Below, piece after piece: positions 45,738 through 55,726 of a stretch of DNA of 64,000 nt. How positions within the stretch are numbered: the first letter of the stretch is position 1; every line of letters begins with the position of its first letter. The notes under the pieces were generated by a model that ran no database searches, was not told the origin of the DNA, and saw only the letters and a program-made list of their open reading frames with translations. A program made the translations under genes and the position numbers. Source of the stretch: Laburnicola sp. R22_1 (Eukaryota > Ascomycota > Dothideomycetes > Pleosporales > Didymosphaeriaceae); assembly GCA_014281115.1 (NCBI GenBank), contig JACONQ010000018.1:1922001-1986000 (forward strand), in the 5' to 3' direction.

Positions 45738-45895
45738 ACTGCAGGGCCCATATGCACATGATGCATATCAGATGTGAAGCGGCGTGAGACAAGTTGCATT
45801 TCTGGTATGTGGTATTAAGATTATATATGCGGGGGTCATCGTCGCTAAACAGATGTACAATGCAGAACTTTTGTCCCATTCCTTCATCCAACGCA

Positions 45896-47122
45896 TCATG
45901 CATACCGTGGACCTGCACCTTTCTCATTACTACTCGACGCCACGGCTGCAGCAGGTGCCGGAGCACCCTGCGGTGGCATCTGCTGAGGGATAGGATGAGG
46001 GTACTGTCCCGGATTCTGTTGTTGATATTGTTGAGGGTATTGTGGATATACGGGTATCATCTGAGGCATTGGCTGCCCTATCGGCCGGTAGTGTGCTTGC
46101 CCGGGTGGAGGAATAATGGCACCGGACCGGACCATGTTCATAACGATGTCGGCAGCCAACTTCTCCGCATCCTTCGTGACATGCCGTGTCCGCCTGTAGT
46201 GTGTATCCACGCAGGCCCATATGAAAAGCGTGAGATGTAGGGCGAGAGAGAAGAACTGGCAGACGGTCGCCGTCAAGTTGACGTTGTAACGCACGCCCTT
46301 CACCTCCTTGTACAGGGCGTTGACAAAAGCATCTTCCTGCTCGCAAGATGAGAACATATAGTTCCCTGTGTAGCTGCTGCCCGTGCCATTGCATGGTCGG
46401 TCTTCCCCATAGTATGAACTGTACTGAGAAGAGTGCCAGACCCAAGTGTCGTTGTTAGTCTCGCGGATGTAGTACCCGCTGCTGGAGTGCGAATACGAGC
46501 TACCCAGTCTGTCGTTGCTGCCCCATTGCGCAAGACTCACGGTGCCGACTACGGCGAACAGTCCGGTAACGATGAAGGCGAGCCAGAGGATGAGGTCGAC
46601 ACCGACCTGGGCACCGGGATGGACAGGCGCATTTGCACGCCGTGTGAAGAAGACGATTATGCACACGGCGCTCCAGATGACGGAGAGAGTGAAGGTGATC
46701 AGGGTCCAGGGCATAGACCACCCGTCATCCAGATAGTAGGACCACGACGTGTACAAGCCCCTGCCAGTGAAGCGAGACGTAATCCACGCTGCCGCACCGA
46801 TTCCAATCAGGCCAACGATGATAGCGAGCACGCGCAGGCCGATCTTCCACTGCCAGTGCGCATCACCCGCGGCCAGTTCCTCGCGTTTCGTCTTGACTGT
46901 TTCGGCTGGCGCTGCAGAGCTGGCCATCGGAGCGACATTCGGCACGGCGTGGGCTGGTGCTGTCTGCGCTGGGGCTGGTTGCGCGGGCGGTATCTGCTCT
47001 GTCTGCGTTGTAGTGGGTCGGGCTGGTTGGACGGGTGAAATCTGCGGAGAGCCCTGCGAGTCGCGCTGCGGGGCGCGCGCGGGGACTGGCGGAGGCACGT
47101 CGTCTGACATGGGTTGTGACAT
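45896..47122 (-). CDS. Four-transmembrane protein with proline/glutamine-rich ends, unknown function
   Basis: From the Met at 47122 (MSQPMSDDVPPPVPARAPQR) the frame is open for 408 codons without an intron. The frame also extends 47 codons upstream to 47263, but that extension has a poor start context and overlaps what looks like 5' UTR, so 47122 is preferred. Four hydrophobic segments are visible: VLAIIVGLIGIGAAAWI, LITFTLSVIWSAVCIIVFF, ILWLAFIVTGLFAVVGTV and FFSLALHLTLFIWACV. Between segments 3 and 4 lies a loop with NDT, NGT and NLT sites and Cys pairs, so probably extracellular. The tail is rich in P and Q (YPQYPQQYQQQNPGQYP). The layout resembles MARVEL-like or fungal four-TM membrane proteins, but no family motif decides it. 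Codon use and composition look normal. Confidence 0.75.
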   Translation of the reverse strand: MSQPMSDDVPPPVPARAPQRDSQGSPQISPVQPARPTTTQTEQIPPAQPAPAQTAPAHAVPNVAPMASSAAPAETVKTKREELAAGDAHWQWKIGLRVLAIIVGLIGIGAAAWITSRFTGRGLYTSWSYYLDDGWSMPWTLITFTLSVIWSAVCIIVFFTRRANAPVHPGAQVGVDLILWLAFIVTGLFAVVGTVSLAQWGSNDRLGSSYSHSSSGYYIRETNNDTWVWHSSQYSSYYGEDRPCNGTGSSYTGNYMFSSCEQEDAFVNALYKEVKGVRYNVNLTATVCQFFSLALHLTLFIWACVDTHYRRTRHVTKDAEKLAADIVMNMVRSGAIIPPPGQAHYRPIGQPMPQMIPVYPQYPQQYQQQNPGQYPHPIPQQMPPQGAPAPAAAVASSSNEKGAGPRYA

Positions 47123-47864
47123 TATTACTGAAGGTAGATATATAAGACGAATGGAAAAAAGCGAGTGGACGCGCAAAAATACGCTGGACGAGGCGAAAAG
47201 CAGCAAGCAAAAGAAGAAAATGCGGATCGCAAAGGAAGAGGAAGGGGGATTAGGCAGCGACACCTGACACGGGAGGCGGCTGGCGAAATGAGTGTGCCTT
47301 GGCGTGCATCACCGAATTTGCTGCCCCACCGCGAAGTGTACATCCGTGCTGGTCAACATAACTGTCATCATTTGGATGTATGCAAAGAGCCTCTCAACCA
47401 GCTGAGGACCAAGAGCTACAATATTCCAAACAATGACCTCAGTGTACGCTACTTTGACCAGCTCGGAGAAGAAAGCCCCTTACCCTGTGCGGTGACGTTG
47501 CATACATACAAAGTGAGTTCTCAGAGCTGACAAAACAGGGCAAATAGAAAGGTGGTGATTGGATGAGCTCTGGGTCTCGTCCGTCCGGACCGGCCCATAC
47601 AGCAAGAGAACTCCCTCCCAAAAAGATCCAACTAGACACCGTTGACAGCCTCCTGATCGCGGAATACTCTCTTAGAACAGAGTACTTTATCTCTGCCCTT
47701 GACAACCGTGTTGGCCTCAGCTAGGCCGTTCTTCAGCTGCCCCAGGTAGAGTTCTTCCCCTGTCAATGCATTTTGATAAATACATGCAGCGGGCGCGAAA
47801 TGTGCACGTTTCATGCCCGATGTAACGACAGGTCCAAACGTTGAGTTGAGCTGACCTCCAGATA

Positions 47865-47947
47865 CAGGACAAAAATTTGAGTAGTTGGCCTTGGTATCGC
47901 TTATCCTGGGGTAACACGTTGATGATTGCGCTCAAACTTTTGTCCTG
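47865..47947. repeat. MITE-like short inverted-repeat element, copy 2
   Basis: About 83 bp between CAGGACAAAAATTTGAG and the near-perfect complement CTCAAACTTTTGTCCTG. The core TTGGCCTTGGTATCGCTT matches copy 1. It lies between the four-TM gene and the cysteine-rich gene; 47123-47864 otherwise contains the presumed promoter region of the four-TM gene and no gene I can support. Confidence 0.7.
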
Positions 47948-48209
47948 GTATTGTAGCTCCTGCGTATCGGCGAAGGCATGTAGCAGGTATGAGGCACAGC
48001 AGTCCATCTCGGATCCCAGCCCCCTCAAAAGTCTGTGGTGTCGTGTCGTCTCCGCGCCAATGCCCGCGCCCCGCTCTGAGCCAAGCCTCGGCCCCCGGAT
48101 ATGTGGCATACCTAGCAGTCACCGTCGAGAGCTCTCCGCATCGCCGTCTGCATCGTGGTCTCCAGCCTCTCGTGGCCCAGTGTATCCTCGCCAGTAGCAT
48201 CCAGATGTC

Positions 48210-48584
48210 CTACGTCGCCCCGACATCTTTACACTCTTTCTTGTACCCCGCTAGACACAGCTCCGCACACGCCTCGTACTCTTGCGTCAACTGGAACGTT
48301 TCCCGATCCAGGTGCTGCTTTCGACACTCTTCCACGCATGGCTCCGCGCTCAGGAACAGATCGCAGCATATTCCGTTGCCCACGTCCTTGCTGCAGAGGT
48401 TCGGCGAGGGAAAGGCGTGGCGAAGCGTTGTTTTGATGTTCGAAGAGAGAGCCGGGAAAGCGGAGAGGACCTGGTAAAATATGGCGAGCGTACCGATGAC
48501 GGCGAGGAAGAGGGCGATGGGCGTGCGTGGGGACCGTAGCATTGTCCTTGAGGAAGTCGAGGACGTAGGAGGTGAAGTCTTCAT
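48210..48584 (-). CDS. Small membrane-anchored or secreted cysteine-rich protein, unknown
   Basis: 124 codons from MKTSPPTSSTSSRTMLRS, with a hydrophobic segment at about residues 22-45 (IALFLAVIGTLAIFYQVL). That could be an uncleaved anchor or an internal signal peptide. The remainder has eight cysteines, including ICC and two CX3C motifs (CVEEC and CAELC) separated by 18 residues. Such spacing recalls twin-CX3C helical hairpins and also small secreted fungal proteins; neither is demonstrated. No intron is needed. Interpretation as a real gene rests on the conserved-looking cysteine pattern and one uninterrupted frame; overlapping frames exist. Confidence 0.5.
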   Translation of the reverse strand: MKTSPPTSSTSSRTMLRSPRTPIALFLAVIGTLAIFYQVLSAFPALSSNIKTTLRHAFPSPNLCSKDVGNGICCDLFLSAEPCVEECRKQHLDRETFQLTQEYEACAELCLAGYKKECKDVGAT

Positions 48585-48599
48585 GCGTAAGTGTTGCCA

Positions 48600-49564
48600 A
48601 AGCTAGTTCTTGAGATGAGATTCCACGCAGTATTGTGGTGAAAATGATGATGCAAGTGAGTAAGCTTGAATCAGCTTGAATGAAGCTGAATGATGCACTC
48701 GGCGCTTGTTTGGCCGCCTGATCGTACGTGCGTAATACGGACGGTAAGCTGGGCCCGCGCTGCTCGGGGCAGCCTGCGTCTCACCTGAGTCAGCGATGGA
48801 GCCAAGAAGGGAGGCAGACGATGTTCGGGACGCCGGAAGCCGTATTGTGGAGCACACCACGAGCCGTGCCCATTACCACCGTCGATCCTCGTATTCTAAT
48901 CTCACTGCCCAGGCGTTACCCGGCCGAACCCGGACGAGTGGATTTCTCCGAATTCTCCAAATTACACCGCACTCGGCCCGCAAACCTGGCCACCAAGTTG
49001 AACCAACCTTTCAAGCTCACATGTATCTCTTTAATTACACCGCACTCGGCCCGTTCCGGATGAGTCGGCTTTTCTTGTGAAAAGGCCGTGCCCGATCGGC
49101 GGTACGAAACCTGGGGCCGAGTGTACATCGCAAACTCTAGCGGTATATTCAAGGCGTACTGTATACAGTGTATGCTTCTAGAAACGGCAGCTGAGTGACT
49201 TTGAGCTGCGTACCGGCTAGAACCCGCAGATCGGAGAGCGTATAAAGAGAAGATGATGATTACTGAAGAATGTACATGAAAGAATACAAAAGAGCGCTCG
49301 CGCAGGGGTCGCTAGCGCCCCCATTTTAGGGCTGACATACTAGGGCCTTCTTCACATGGATTACACCTCATCTGCCACCATGCAGTACGATCATTTTGCT
49401 GACCTGGACACCAGGCGCTCGAAATAAAAACATCGCTTCTTCTCCTCTTGCAGTTGAGGAGGCTCAAGCATGCAGAAGAATTAATTCTAATCAAGCAAGT
49501 ACCTCAGGTACGTAGGCTTATCTCGTAGTCAGGAACCACACGAACTTCGGACGCCACGGACGCC
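48600..49564. other. Intergenic region with short direct repeats
   Basis: No supported gene. ATTACACCGCACTCGGCCCG occurs twice, near 48960 and 49033, and related GGCCGA.CC.GGA.GAGT words occur near 48925 and 49055. A GCGCTCGCGCAGGGGTCGCT stretch lies near 49293. Confidence 0.5.
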
Positions 49565-50165
49565 ATGGCCACCCAATCTTATTATCTGTACCAGGCGTTG
49601 CATGGCGCACCGATCCGAGTCATACTGTATGGCTCGCTGATGCTGCAACCGGACCCCGACGGAACTCTCACAATTCGAATCACGACACTTGCCTTGGGCT
49701 TTGCGTCTTCTCCGCCATATCGTTGCGTGTTGGCACCCAAACAGCTTTCCCTCACAGCGTTTTACCGTGTACCGAAGGGTCGCGAAGACGTGTCTTTTGA
49801 TATTTTTTTGTTGTATATGTCAGACTTGGGGTAACCCGCTTGACAGCAAAGTGAAATATGACCCAGAAGCACCGCACAAATGGCACGAAAAACATCACAT
49901 CTTGCAAACTGAAAGAGGTGACGAGTCGAGATCGTTCTTTGTACCTACCAACTTATATAAGTTCTTGTTAGAGTTTTCCTTGGCTCTAACCACAGAGGTA
50001 CCGTGGATCTAGACACCTTAGGTAGTGTGTAGACCCATCTGCATCAACCAGGGAGATGCCAAAGAGCGCGCCTCTCAGGTTAGCATGATGCGCCAAATTG
50101 ACAGCTTGTGCGCCGAAGTTGTTAGGGCCTACATTAGGAAAGTTTTTGCTAAAGAGGCTGCTTAA
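49565..50165 (+). pseudogene. HET-domain (heterokaryon incompatibility) protein, broken fragment
   Basis: The reading starts MATQSYYLYQALHGAPIRVI in one frame and changes frame near 49740. It then continues as CICQTWGNPLDSK (family motif SYxWGdp), HHILQTERG..SFFVPTNLYKFL (family I.vng..f.vt.NLy.aL) and PWI followed by stops. ICINQGDAKERASQVSMM is the highly characteristic CINQ-ER--QV--M segment. It ends at a stop at 50163. HET domains act in non-self recognition between hyphae. One frameshift and at least two stops in the core, and no C-terminal half, make it a relic at the border of the transposon-rich DNA. Confidence 0.82.
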
Positions 50166-50268
50166 CTGCGCACAGTTGTGCGCATACATGCGTAGTTTTG
50201 TATAGGCAATTTGCTAGTATAAAAATACTTAAAGATGCGCAAATATACAGAAATATATATAGACTTAT

Positions 50269-50368
50269 CTCTTCTTAATTACTAAGCAGGGGGCTCTGCT
50301 TTTTTTATTATATTATTTAAGATAAAAGTCTTTGTTGTTCTACCCCTAGGTAGTTAATTAACAATATA
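50269..50368 (-). mobile_element. Short retroposon, copy 3 (family 'd')
   Basis: In its own direction it starts at GTTAATTAACTACCTAGGGG and carries CAGAGCCCCCTGCTTAGTAA, ending AATTAAGAAGAG. It is flanked on the left by ATATATAGACTTAT at 50255-50268. The matching right copy is completed only after element E: ATATATA before 50371 and TATAGACTTAT after 52201. Element E therefore inserted into the right target duplication. Confidence 0.78.
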
Positions 50369-50370
50369 TA

Positions 50371-52199
50371 ACGTATCCTATCAGCGAGCGGGTCAGTTTT
50401 CCTTGGCAACACTATAGTACTGCAAACTTCAATTCGAATCACTATCAACACTATCTGAAAACAGCCCACTAAGGGTAATATCTGAGCTAGAAGATGACTC
50501 TTCAGCCTTCTGGCAGGTTCTCGCGTTGTGCCCAGTCCCCCCGCAGTTGCCGCAGTGGCGTTGTGTTGAGGGGCCTCCCTCAGCGTTACCTCCACCCCGC
50601 GCCCTTTTGGACGATTTCGCCCTAATAGAGGGACTCCTAGCCACTAAATCTGCTCCCTGGCCAAAGTCAAGTACTCCACCATGCTGGAGACGCTTCCTTT
50701 TACGCGATTTTCGCTTAGTAAGTAGCTCTATCTGCTTCTGAAGCTTAGCGAGTTGGCCCATCATAAGTACACCTTGGTGAGCTAGACTTTCAGCGCCCTT
50801 TGTAAGCTGTGCGAGTCTTGTAGTGACAGCAGTTGGTGATTTCTTAATAGATTCTATTGCCAGCTTAGCCTGTGACGAGAGTTCAATGGCGTTTTTTGGT
50901 GTTTTTGATTGCTAGGGCTTATTTGGTATAGGTAGTCCTGGTGGGGTGTGAAGTCGCACGTTAAGGCGATCTACTACCACTAACGCGTCCAAAGGAACAA
51001 GCCTAGAGGCCTCAAAGGCTTTCCTGTAATTCTCTGGTGTGAATACATCAAAAAACGCGTTGCGAAAGGCTAGTAGGAAGCCCTCTTTGTTAATATGAAA
51101 GACGCGTATGAAAGACGCGTTGGCGCGCCAAGTCTCGCACGCACTGGGAGTACTTTAGCTTTAGTGGCGCGAAATAGACTACATTAAGCGGCTGCAGGAT
51201 GTGAGATAAGTGCGCTGGCATATAGAGGGTTAGGATCCTCTGTTCTAGGCAGTAATTCTTAAAATCTTGGGATTGGTGGCTCTTATGGCCGTCCAGAATA
51301 AGTAACCTCCACGACCCCACTATACGCGGCCTTGTATACGCGTTAAAGTGCTTTAACTACGCGACTCCAAGCTTATTATTGGTCTAGCCAGTCTTGGAGA
51401 CTGAAAGCTTCTAATTGCGGGGGATACTGGTCTCCTTATACCACGCTGAGATGTGGACTTGCCCTTTATAGATAATAAAGGGTGGGGCAGTATACCTAGC
51501 AGCGCAAATGCTCTGGATCACTGTAACCTACTTGCGGTCGCCTGGCTAGACAAGATTAGGTTAAGAATGTCTCTTTGAGCCTATCACAACCTTTATTGAG
51601 CCAATAACTCCTATTTGGAAGCCAGTCTTATCGAAGTTATAGACGTCTTAATTCTGCACTCTATACTTGGCTTTTGTCTCCTCTATAAGCTGAAACCACG
51701 CGTTTATCACCTCTAGATCCTCCTGTCGTATCCTCTATTGGTTCTTCGCTTGATTAAAGGCCATTTTAAGCTCAGGTACACGCTTTATAAAGCGTTGAGC
51801 CTAGCATTTACCTATAGGGTCTCTATGCCGCGCAGCTAGCAGTTTATTGGCCATATTCTCCACCTTATTTAGCTAGGGTGCAAATCCTTGCAAGTCTAGG
51901 TCGAGTATGTATTAGATAAGCGTCTCCTCTTTAGTTGTAGTAAGCTTCGCCATATTAGCGCGGTTATCTGCTTGGGCAGCGATTCCGTTGTATTGGCGGG
52001 TTACTGTAGTTTTTAGGATGTTATACGCGTTAGCGGCGCGTTATAGGCTTAAAAATTGTTTATTATAATAGGCCTAAAGAGCAAGCTTAATTCTGCCTTC
52101 TTTATTAGATAATAACGCGTTGCGTTATTGAGACATAATAAGTTATTGTGAGGTGTTGTGGTCTTGGCAAAAACTAACCCGCTCGCTAATAGGATACGT
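50371..52199 (-). mobile_element. pogo/Fot1-type DNA transposon 'E'
   Basis: An 1829-bp element with inverted ends ACGTATCCTATCAGCGAGCG and CGCTCGCTAATAGGATACGT, flanked by TA at 50369-50370 and 52200-52201. The inverted repeat continues with GGGT.AGTTTT and TTGGCAA. Interior sequence is homologous to elements F and G, but composition is much less A+T-rich, so it is a younger or less exposed relative. Confidence 0.9.
50429..51953 (-). pseudogene. Transposase of element E (pogo/Fot1-like)
   Basis: From the Met at 51953 (MAKLTTTKEE) the frame is broken by several stops. An open segment at 51320-51090 carries the DDE motif LLILDGHKSHQS, with D retained, and MPAHLSHILQPLNVVYFAPL. A second open segment at 50764-50429 carries KSRKRKRLQHGGVLDFGQG and an intact CCHC knuckle (HCGNCGGTGHNARTC), ending in an acidic, serine-rich tail. 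Overall length is not a multiple of three, so there is at least one indel besides the stops. Confidence 0.85.
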
Positions 52200-52201
52200 T
52201 A

Positions 52202-52402
52202 TATAGACTTATACAAATATATATTTAATAGTGCTACTTACTATAGCCAAGCTCTACTCTTTTAGTAATTGTTATATATTAGTATAGTAGTTACGCTACT
52301 AATATTCTATAGTTAGGCTTAATAAATTATATTAAGCTATCTATTTGGCTATTATTAAAAGGTTAAAAGTGCTAAATAGCTAGTTAGTTTTAACCTTTTT
52401 AT
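52202..52402. other. A+T-rich degraded sequence
   Basis: No recognisable gene or element between element E and the next retroposon copy. Confidence 0.4.
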
Positions 52403-52466
52403 GTGGCGTTAAATTAACTACCTAGGGTAGTACGACAAAGGCTTTTATTATAAATAATATAATAAA
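52403..52466 (+). mobile_element. Short or long retroposon copy cut by Gypsy H (family 'd/D')
   Basis: It starts GTGGCGTTAAATTAACTACC and reads to AAATAATATAATAAA, where the LTR of the next Gypsy element begins at 52467. Only about 64 bp are present, so the rest should lie beyond the far LTR of that element, outside the window. Confidence 0.7.
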
Positions 52467-53090
52467 TATAAGAGGCTTTAGACTATAAGGTTGGAGTTGC
52501 CTAAGTAAACTTATAAATTTAATAGAGTTTAATAGTAACTTTAGCTACAGACTTATATATACTCCTGGCTTAGTAGGAGTATAGACCTAGAACTCTAAGG
52601 TAGCGGGCTAAGTAATTATAGAAGGGCGCTTAGTCTCTTATATATTCTCTTTCCCTCTTTCCTCCTCTCTAAAAAATTCTAGCGTTATATTCTATACTTT
52701 CTATAGTAATAGCACTAATTCCTCTTCTGTGCGCCTAAAGTCTTAAGAATAAATTTAATACTATATATACTAGTAATAGTGCTCTAAGCCTCTATAAGGT
52801 TCTAAGTATACCTTAGCTATAGAGAGTACTAGGCTTTTGTCCTCTTATCTTTAATAGGGCAATCTAGTTATTATATCTAACGCGTTTATATTTATATCTT
52901 TTAGGTTCTATAGAGTAACCTAGTTATTATATCTAATATATTTGTGTTTATATCTCTTAGTTTCTATAGTGTAGCTACCTATTTTAGTTAAGAATTTGCG
53001 CTAGTATTATTTCCTTTAGCGAAGGTAAATAAAAAGGTTTTTGCCTTATTTCTACTTTTCTCCTTTACTTTACTACTATATCTGCGACGC
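52467..53090 (-). repeat. 3' LTR of Gypsy element H (inner limit uncertain)
   Basis: The outer end is fixed by the match to 63876. Within it AGGTTCTATAGAGTAACC and related words repeat near 52905-52980. The inner border cannot be placed because the partner LTR is cut by the window end; the figure given is a guess. Confidence 0.55.
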
Positions 53091-53612
53091 TTTTTATTAA
53101 TATTACACTATACTTCTAATTACTACTCTTACTTTTATATTATTTCTACTATCTTTCTTATTATTAATCTCTATTATAGTTAGAGCTAATAAGCGATGCC
53201 TTATACTAGCTCTTATAACTCTAAGTAAGTATTTAAAGTCTAGCTTAACTATAACTTAGTATTCCCTTATAAAGATTTTAACTTATAGCACATTTATTTA
53301 TAATAGCAAGCCTTTGCTTTCTACTTTAGGTTTCTATAGTACTAAAGACCTTAAGGAGTTTATACGTAATAAGACTATAAAGAACTATAATAGAGTTAGT
53401 TTCTTAGTTCTTCTATATTATTTCTTACTAATTCTAAGTAGTTTTTTAAGAACTTAAGCTGTAATTAAAAGACCCTTAAGACTATCTATATAATATCTAA
53501 GAACTTTATCTTTAAAGCCGCCTATATTTGCGAAAAGTTCTATTAGCATTACCTTAAGTAGTTTATTTTTTATGCGGAAAGGCTTATAGGAAAGAAGTAT
53601 AACTATAAGGCT

Positions 53613-53740
53613 CCTTTTTTTTGTAATTACCTTTTTCACGCTCTTTTTAATTACTAAGCAGGGGGCTCTGCTTTTTTTGTTATGTTATTTGAGATGAAAG
53701 CCTTTGTCGTGCTACCCCTAGGTAGTTAATTTAACGCCAC
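53613..53740 (-). mobile_element. Short retroposon, copy 5 (family 'd')
   Basis: A 128-bp copy with target duplication ATAAGGCT at 53605-53612 and 53741-53748. In its direction it starts GTGGCGTTAAATTAACTACC, passes TAGGGGTAGCACGACAAAGG and AGCAGAGCCCCCTGCTTAGT, and ends GGTAATTACAAAAAAAAGG. It is the best-preserved short copy and shows the family's A tail directly. Confidence 0.88.
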
Positions 53741-55586
53741 ATAAGGCTTATATTATCTACTCTAGTAAGTGCTTAGGCGAGATATAATAATTCTCTAGCA
53801 AACCTCTTCCTTACTAATTTATATCTTAGGTTTAGGATAGCTTATAAAAGAAGTCTACTAAGACTAAGTTTACTAATTTTATTCTAGAATATATTTTCTA
53901 TAGTAATAGTTATACTATTAAGCCTTTTATTACTCTCTAGTAAGCTTGCCTTAATATTTTTATCTATAAGTATAGCTCCGCTATCTAGAGTGCTTAAGTT
54001 AAGCCCTAGAAAATAAATAGTACTAATACTAGATATTCTAAATAGGATATAAAGCTTCTATATTAAATTCTTATAATTTAGTAAAATACTTATACTATTC
54101 TTTAAACTCTTCCTAATTAACTTGCTATAAGTTTTAGGTTTTAGAGTTTATCTTTCTTAGCTAATATTATACTATAGTTACTTACCTTTCTTACTCTATC
54201 TATTCTAAAGCCTTTCTATTAGAATTTAGTTAAGCTTATCCTAGATATTATCAAGACTATCTGTACTAGTAAGATATTAAAAGGTTATAAAATTACTACT
54301 TTTCTAGAGCATATTAAGAGGATTCTAGATTTTGCAGTAATTAGCCTTAATTAAATTATTATCCTTTATAAGAAGATTAAGGAAATAAATCTTAATTCTA
54401 ATCTAGATAAGAGTAAGTTTATAGGAAAGGATTAGTATTTCTATTTATTCTTTTAAAATATTAGGATTTTTCTATCTCTATATCTAGCCTTATTATAAGG
54501 GTTTAGGGCTATTTTCTTATATAGCCTATAACTTTATAGAAATAGCTAAGCTATAAGCTTAGCTTCTTAAATATTTAGTTTTTTTGGTTACGCTATATTT
54601 ATTTCCCTTTTTTATAATATTCCTCTCTAAATAGCCCTTTCTTCTTCCCTTTCTAATTACCCTACTTTCTATTATTTAGGATTTATATTATTTTATTATA
54701 GGGAGAACAATTCTTCCTTCTTCTACCTACTTATATTAGGGCTAACACTCCTAAATAGTTTATAGTATCTTTTTAAGTGTTTTTTACTTTTTTAAGTAGG
54801 TTATAGTCTTATTTCTTACTAATTCCTAAGTAATTAGTAAGGAGGGCTAGAGGTCTAGGCTTATCCTAATCTTTTTTAATAAAGGCTTTCTAAGTTTTTT
54901 ACTAGAAATGCAACTTCTATACTAAGAGCTATAATATATTTATTAGTTTAGGGAGTTACTATAAAAGTCTATAGATAACTCTTTATTATTACTTTAGAAT
55001 AGGAAGGTATATATTTCCTAGTAATCTAATACCTCTATAGTAGAGAGATTTGTAGTAAGTTTCTAAGTTAAGTTAGTATTATCTAACTATTTAATTTAAT
55101 AGAGTAATCTCTATAGCCTCTTTCCTCTTTAGGTAGATTCCTTAGCTAAGATATCTTCTATAATCTATTCCTCTTCTTTTTTAATAATAATAGTCTCTAG
55201 TTTTCTATTATCTACAATCTAGCTAGACGTAGACAATTTACTAAGAACACTAGATAGATTCTAGGCAAAATATTTAGTTTTATATTATAGAAGTCTACTA
55301 CTTATATAACTATAAACTTTATATTTTTCTAGTCTAACTTCTTATTAAGATAGAAGCTAGATAGGTAGTCTCTATACTAGAGCTAAACTTTGTCTTCTTC
55401 CTTTAATACTGGAGTGTCTCTCTAGTGTTAGTTTACTTGCCGCTCCTACTCTTATTAAGACTTAGCTATTTTAGCTTAAATAAATATAAAAACTTCTTAA
55501 AACTTCTATAGTAAAGCTTTAATAGATTTTACTAGTTATAAATTCTACTAGTAATAGTTAATAGCTTCTATTTTTATATCTAGCTT

Positions 55587-55726
55587 CTTTTTTTTTTACC
55601 TTTTTACGACTTTTTTAATTACTAAGCAGGGGCTCTACTTTTTTAATATGGGCTCTGCTTTTTTATTATGTTATTTAAGATAAAAGCCTTTGTCGTCCTA
55701 CCCCTAGATAGATAAAATAACGCTAC
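55587..55726 (-). mobile_element. Short retroposon, copy 6 (family 'd')
   Basis: A 140-bp copy with target duplication ATATCTAGCTT at 55576-55586 and 55727-55737 and a long A tail (T run on the plus strand). It contains an internal 21-bp duplication of the GGGGCTCT.CTTTTTTA block, absent from the other copies. Confidence 0.88.

Noticed and set aside
47123..47263. Start of the four-TM protein at 47263, giving a signal-peptide-like N-terminus.
   Set aside because: The extension is a serine/phenylalanine-rich stretch over probable 5' UTR; the Met at 47122 begins a more typical cytosolic proline-rich tail. RNA data could overturn this.
47439..48200. Several overlapping open frames of 60-130 codons on both strands between the four-TM and cysteine-rich genes.
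   Set aside because: They overlap each other in up to four frames, have no recognisable motif or splice structure, and one crosses the MITE-like repeat; most likely chance frames in G+C-balanced DNA.
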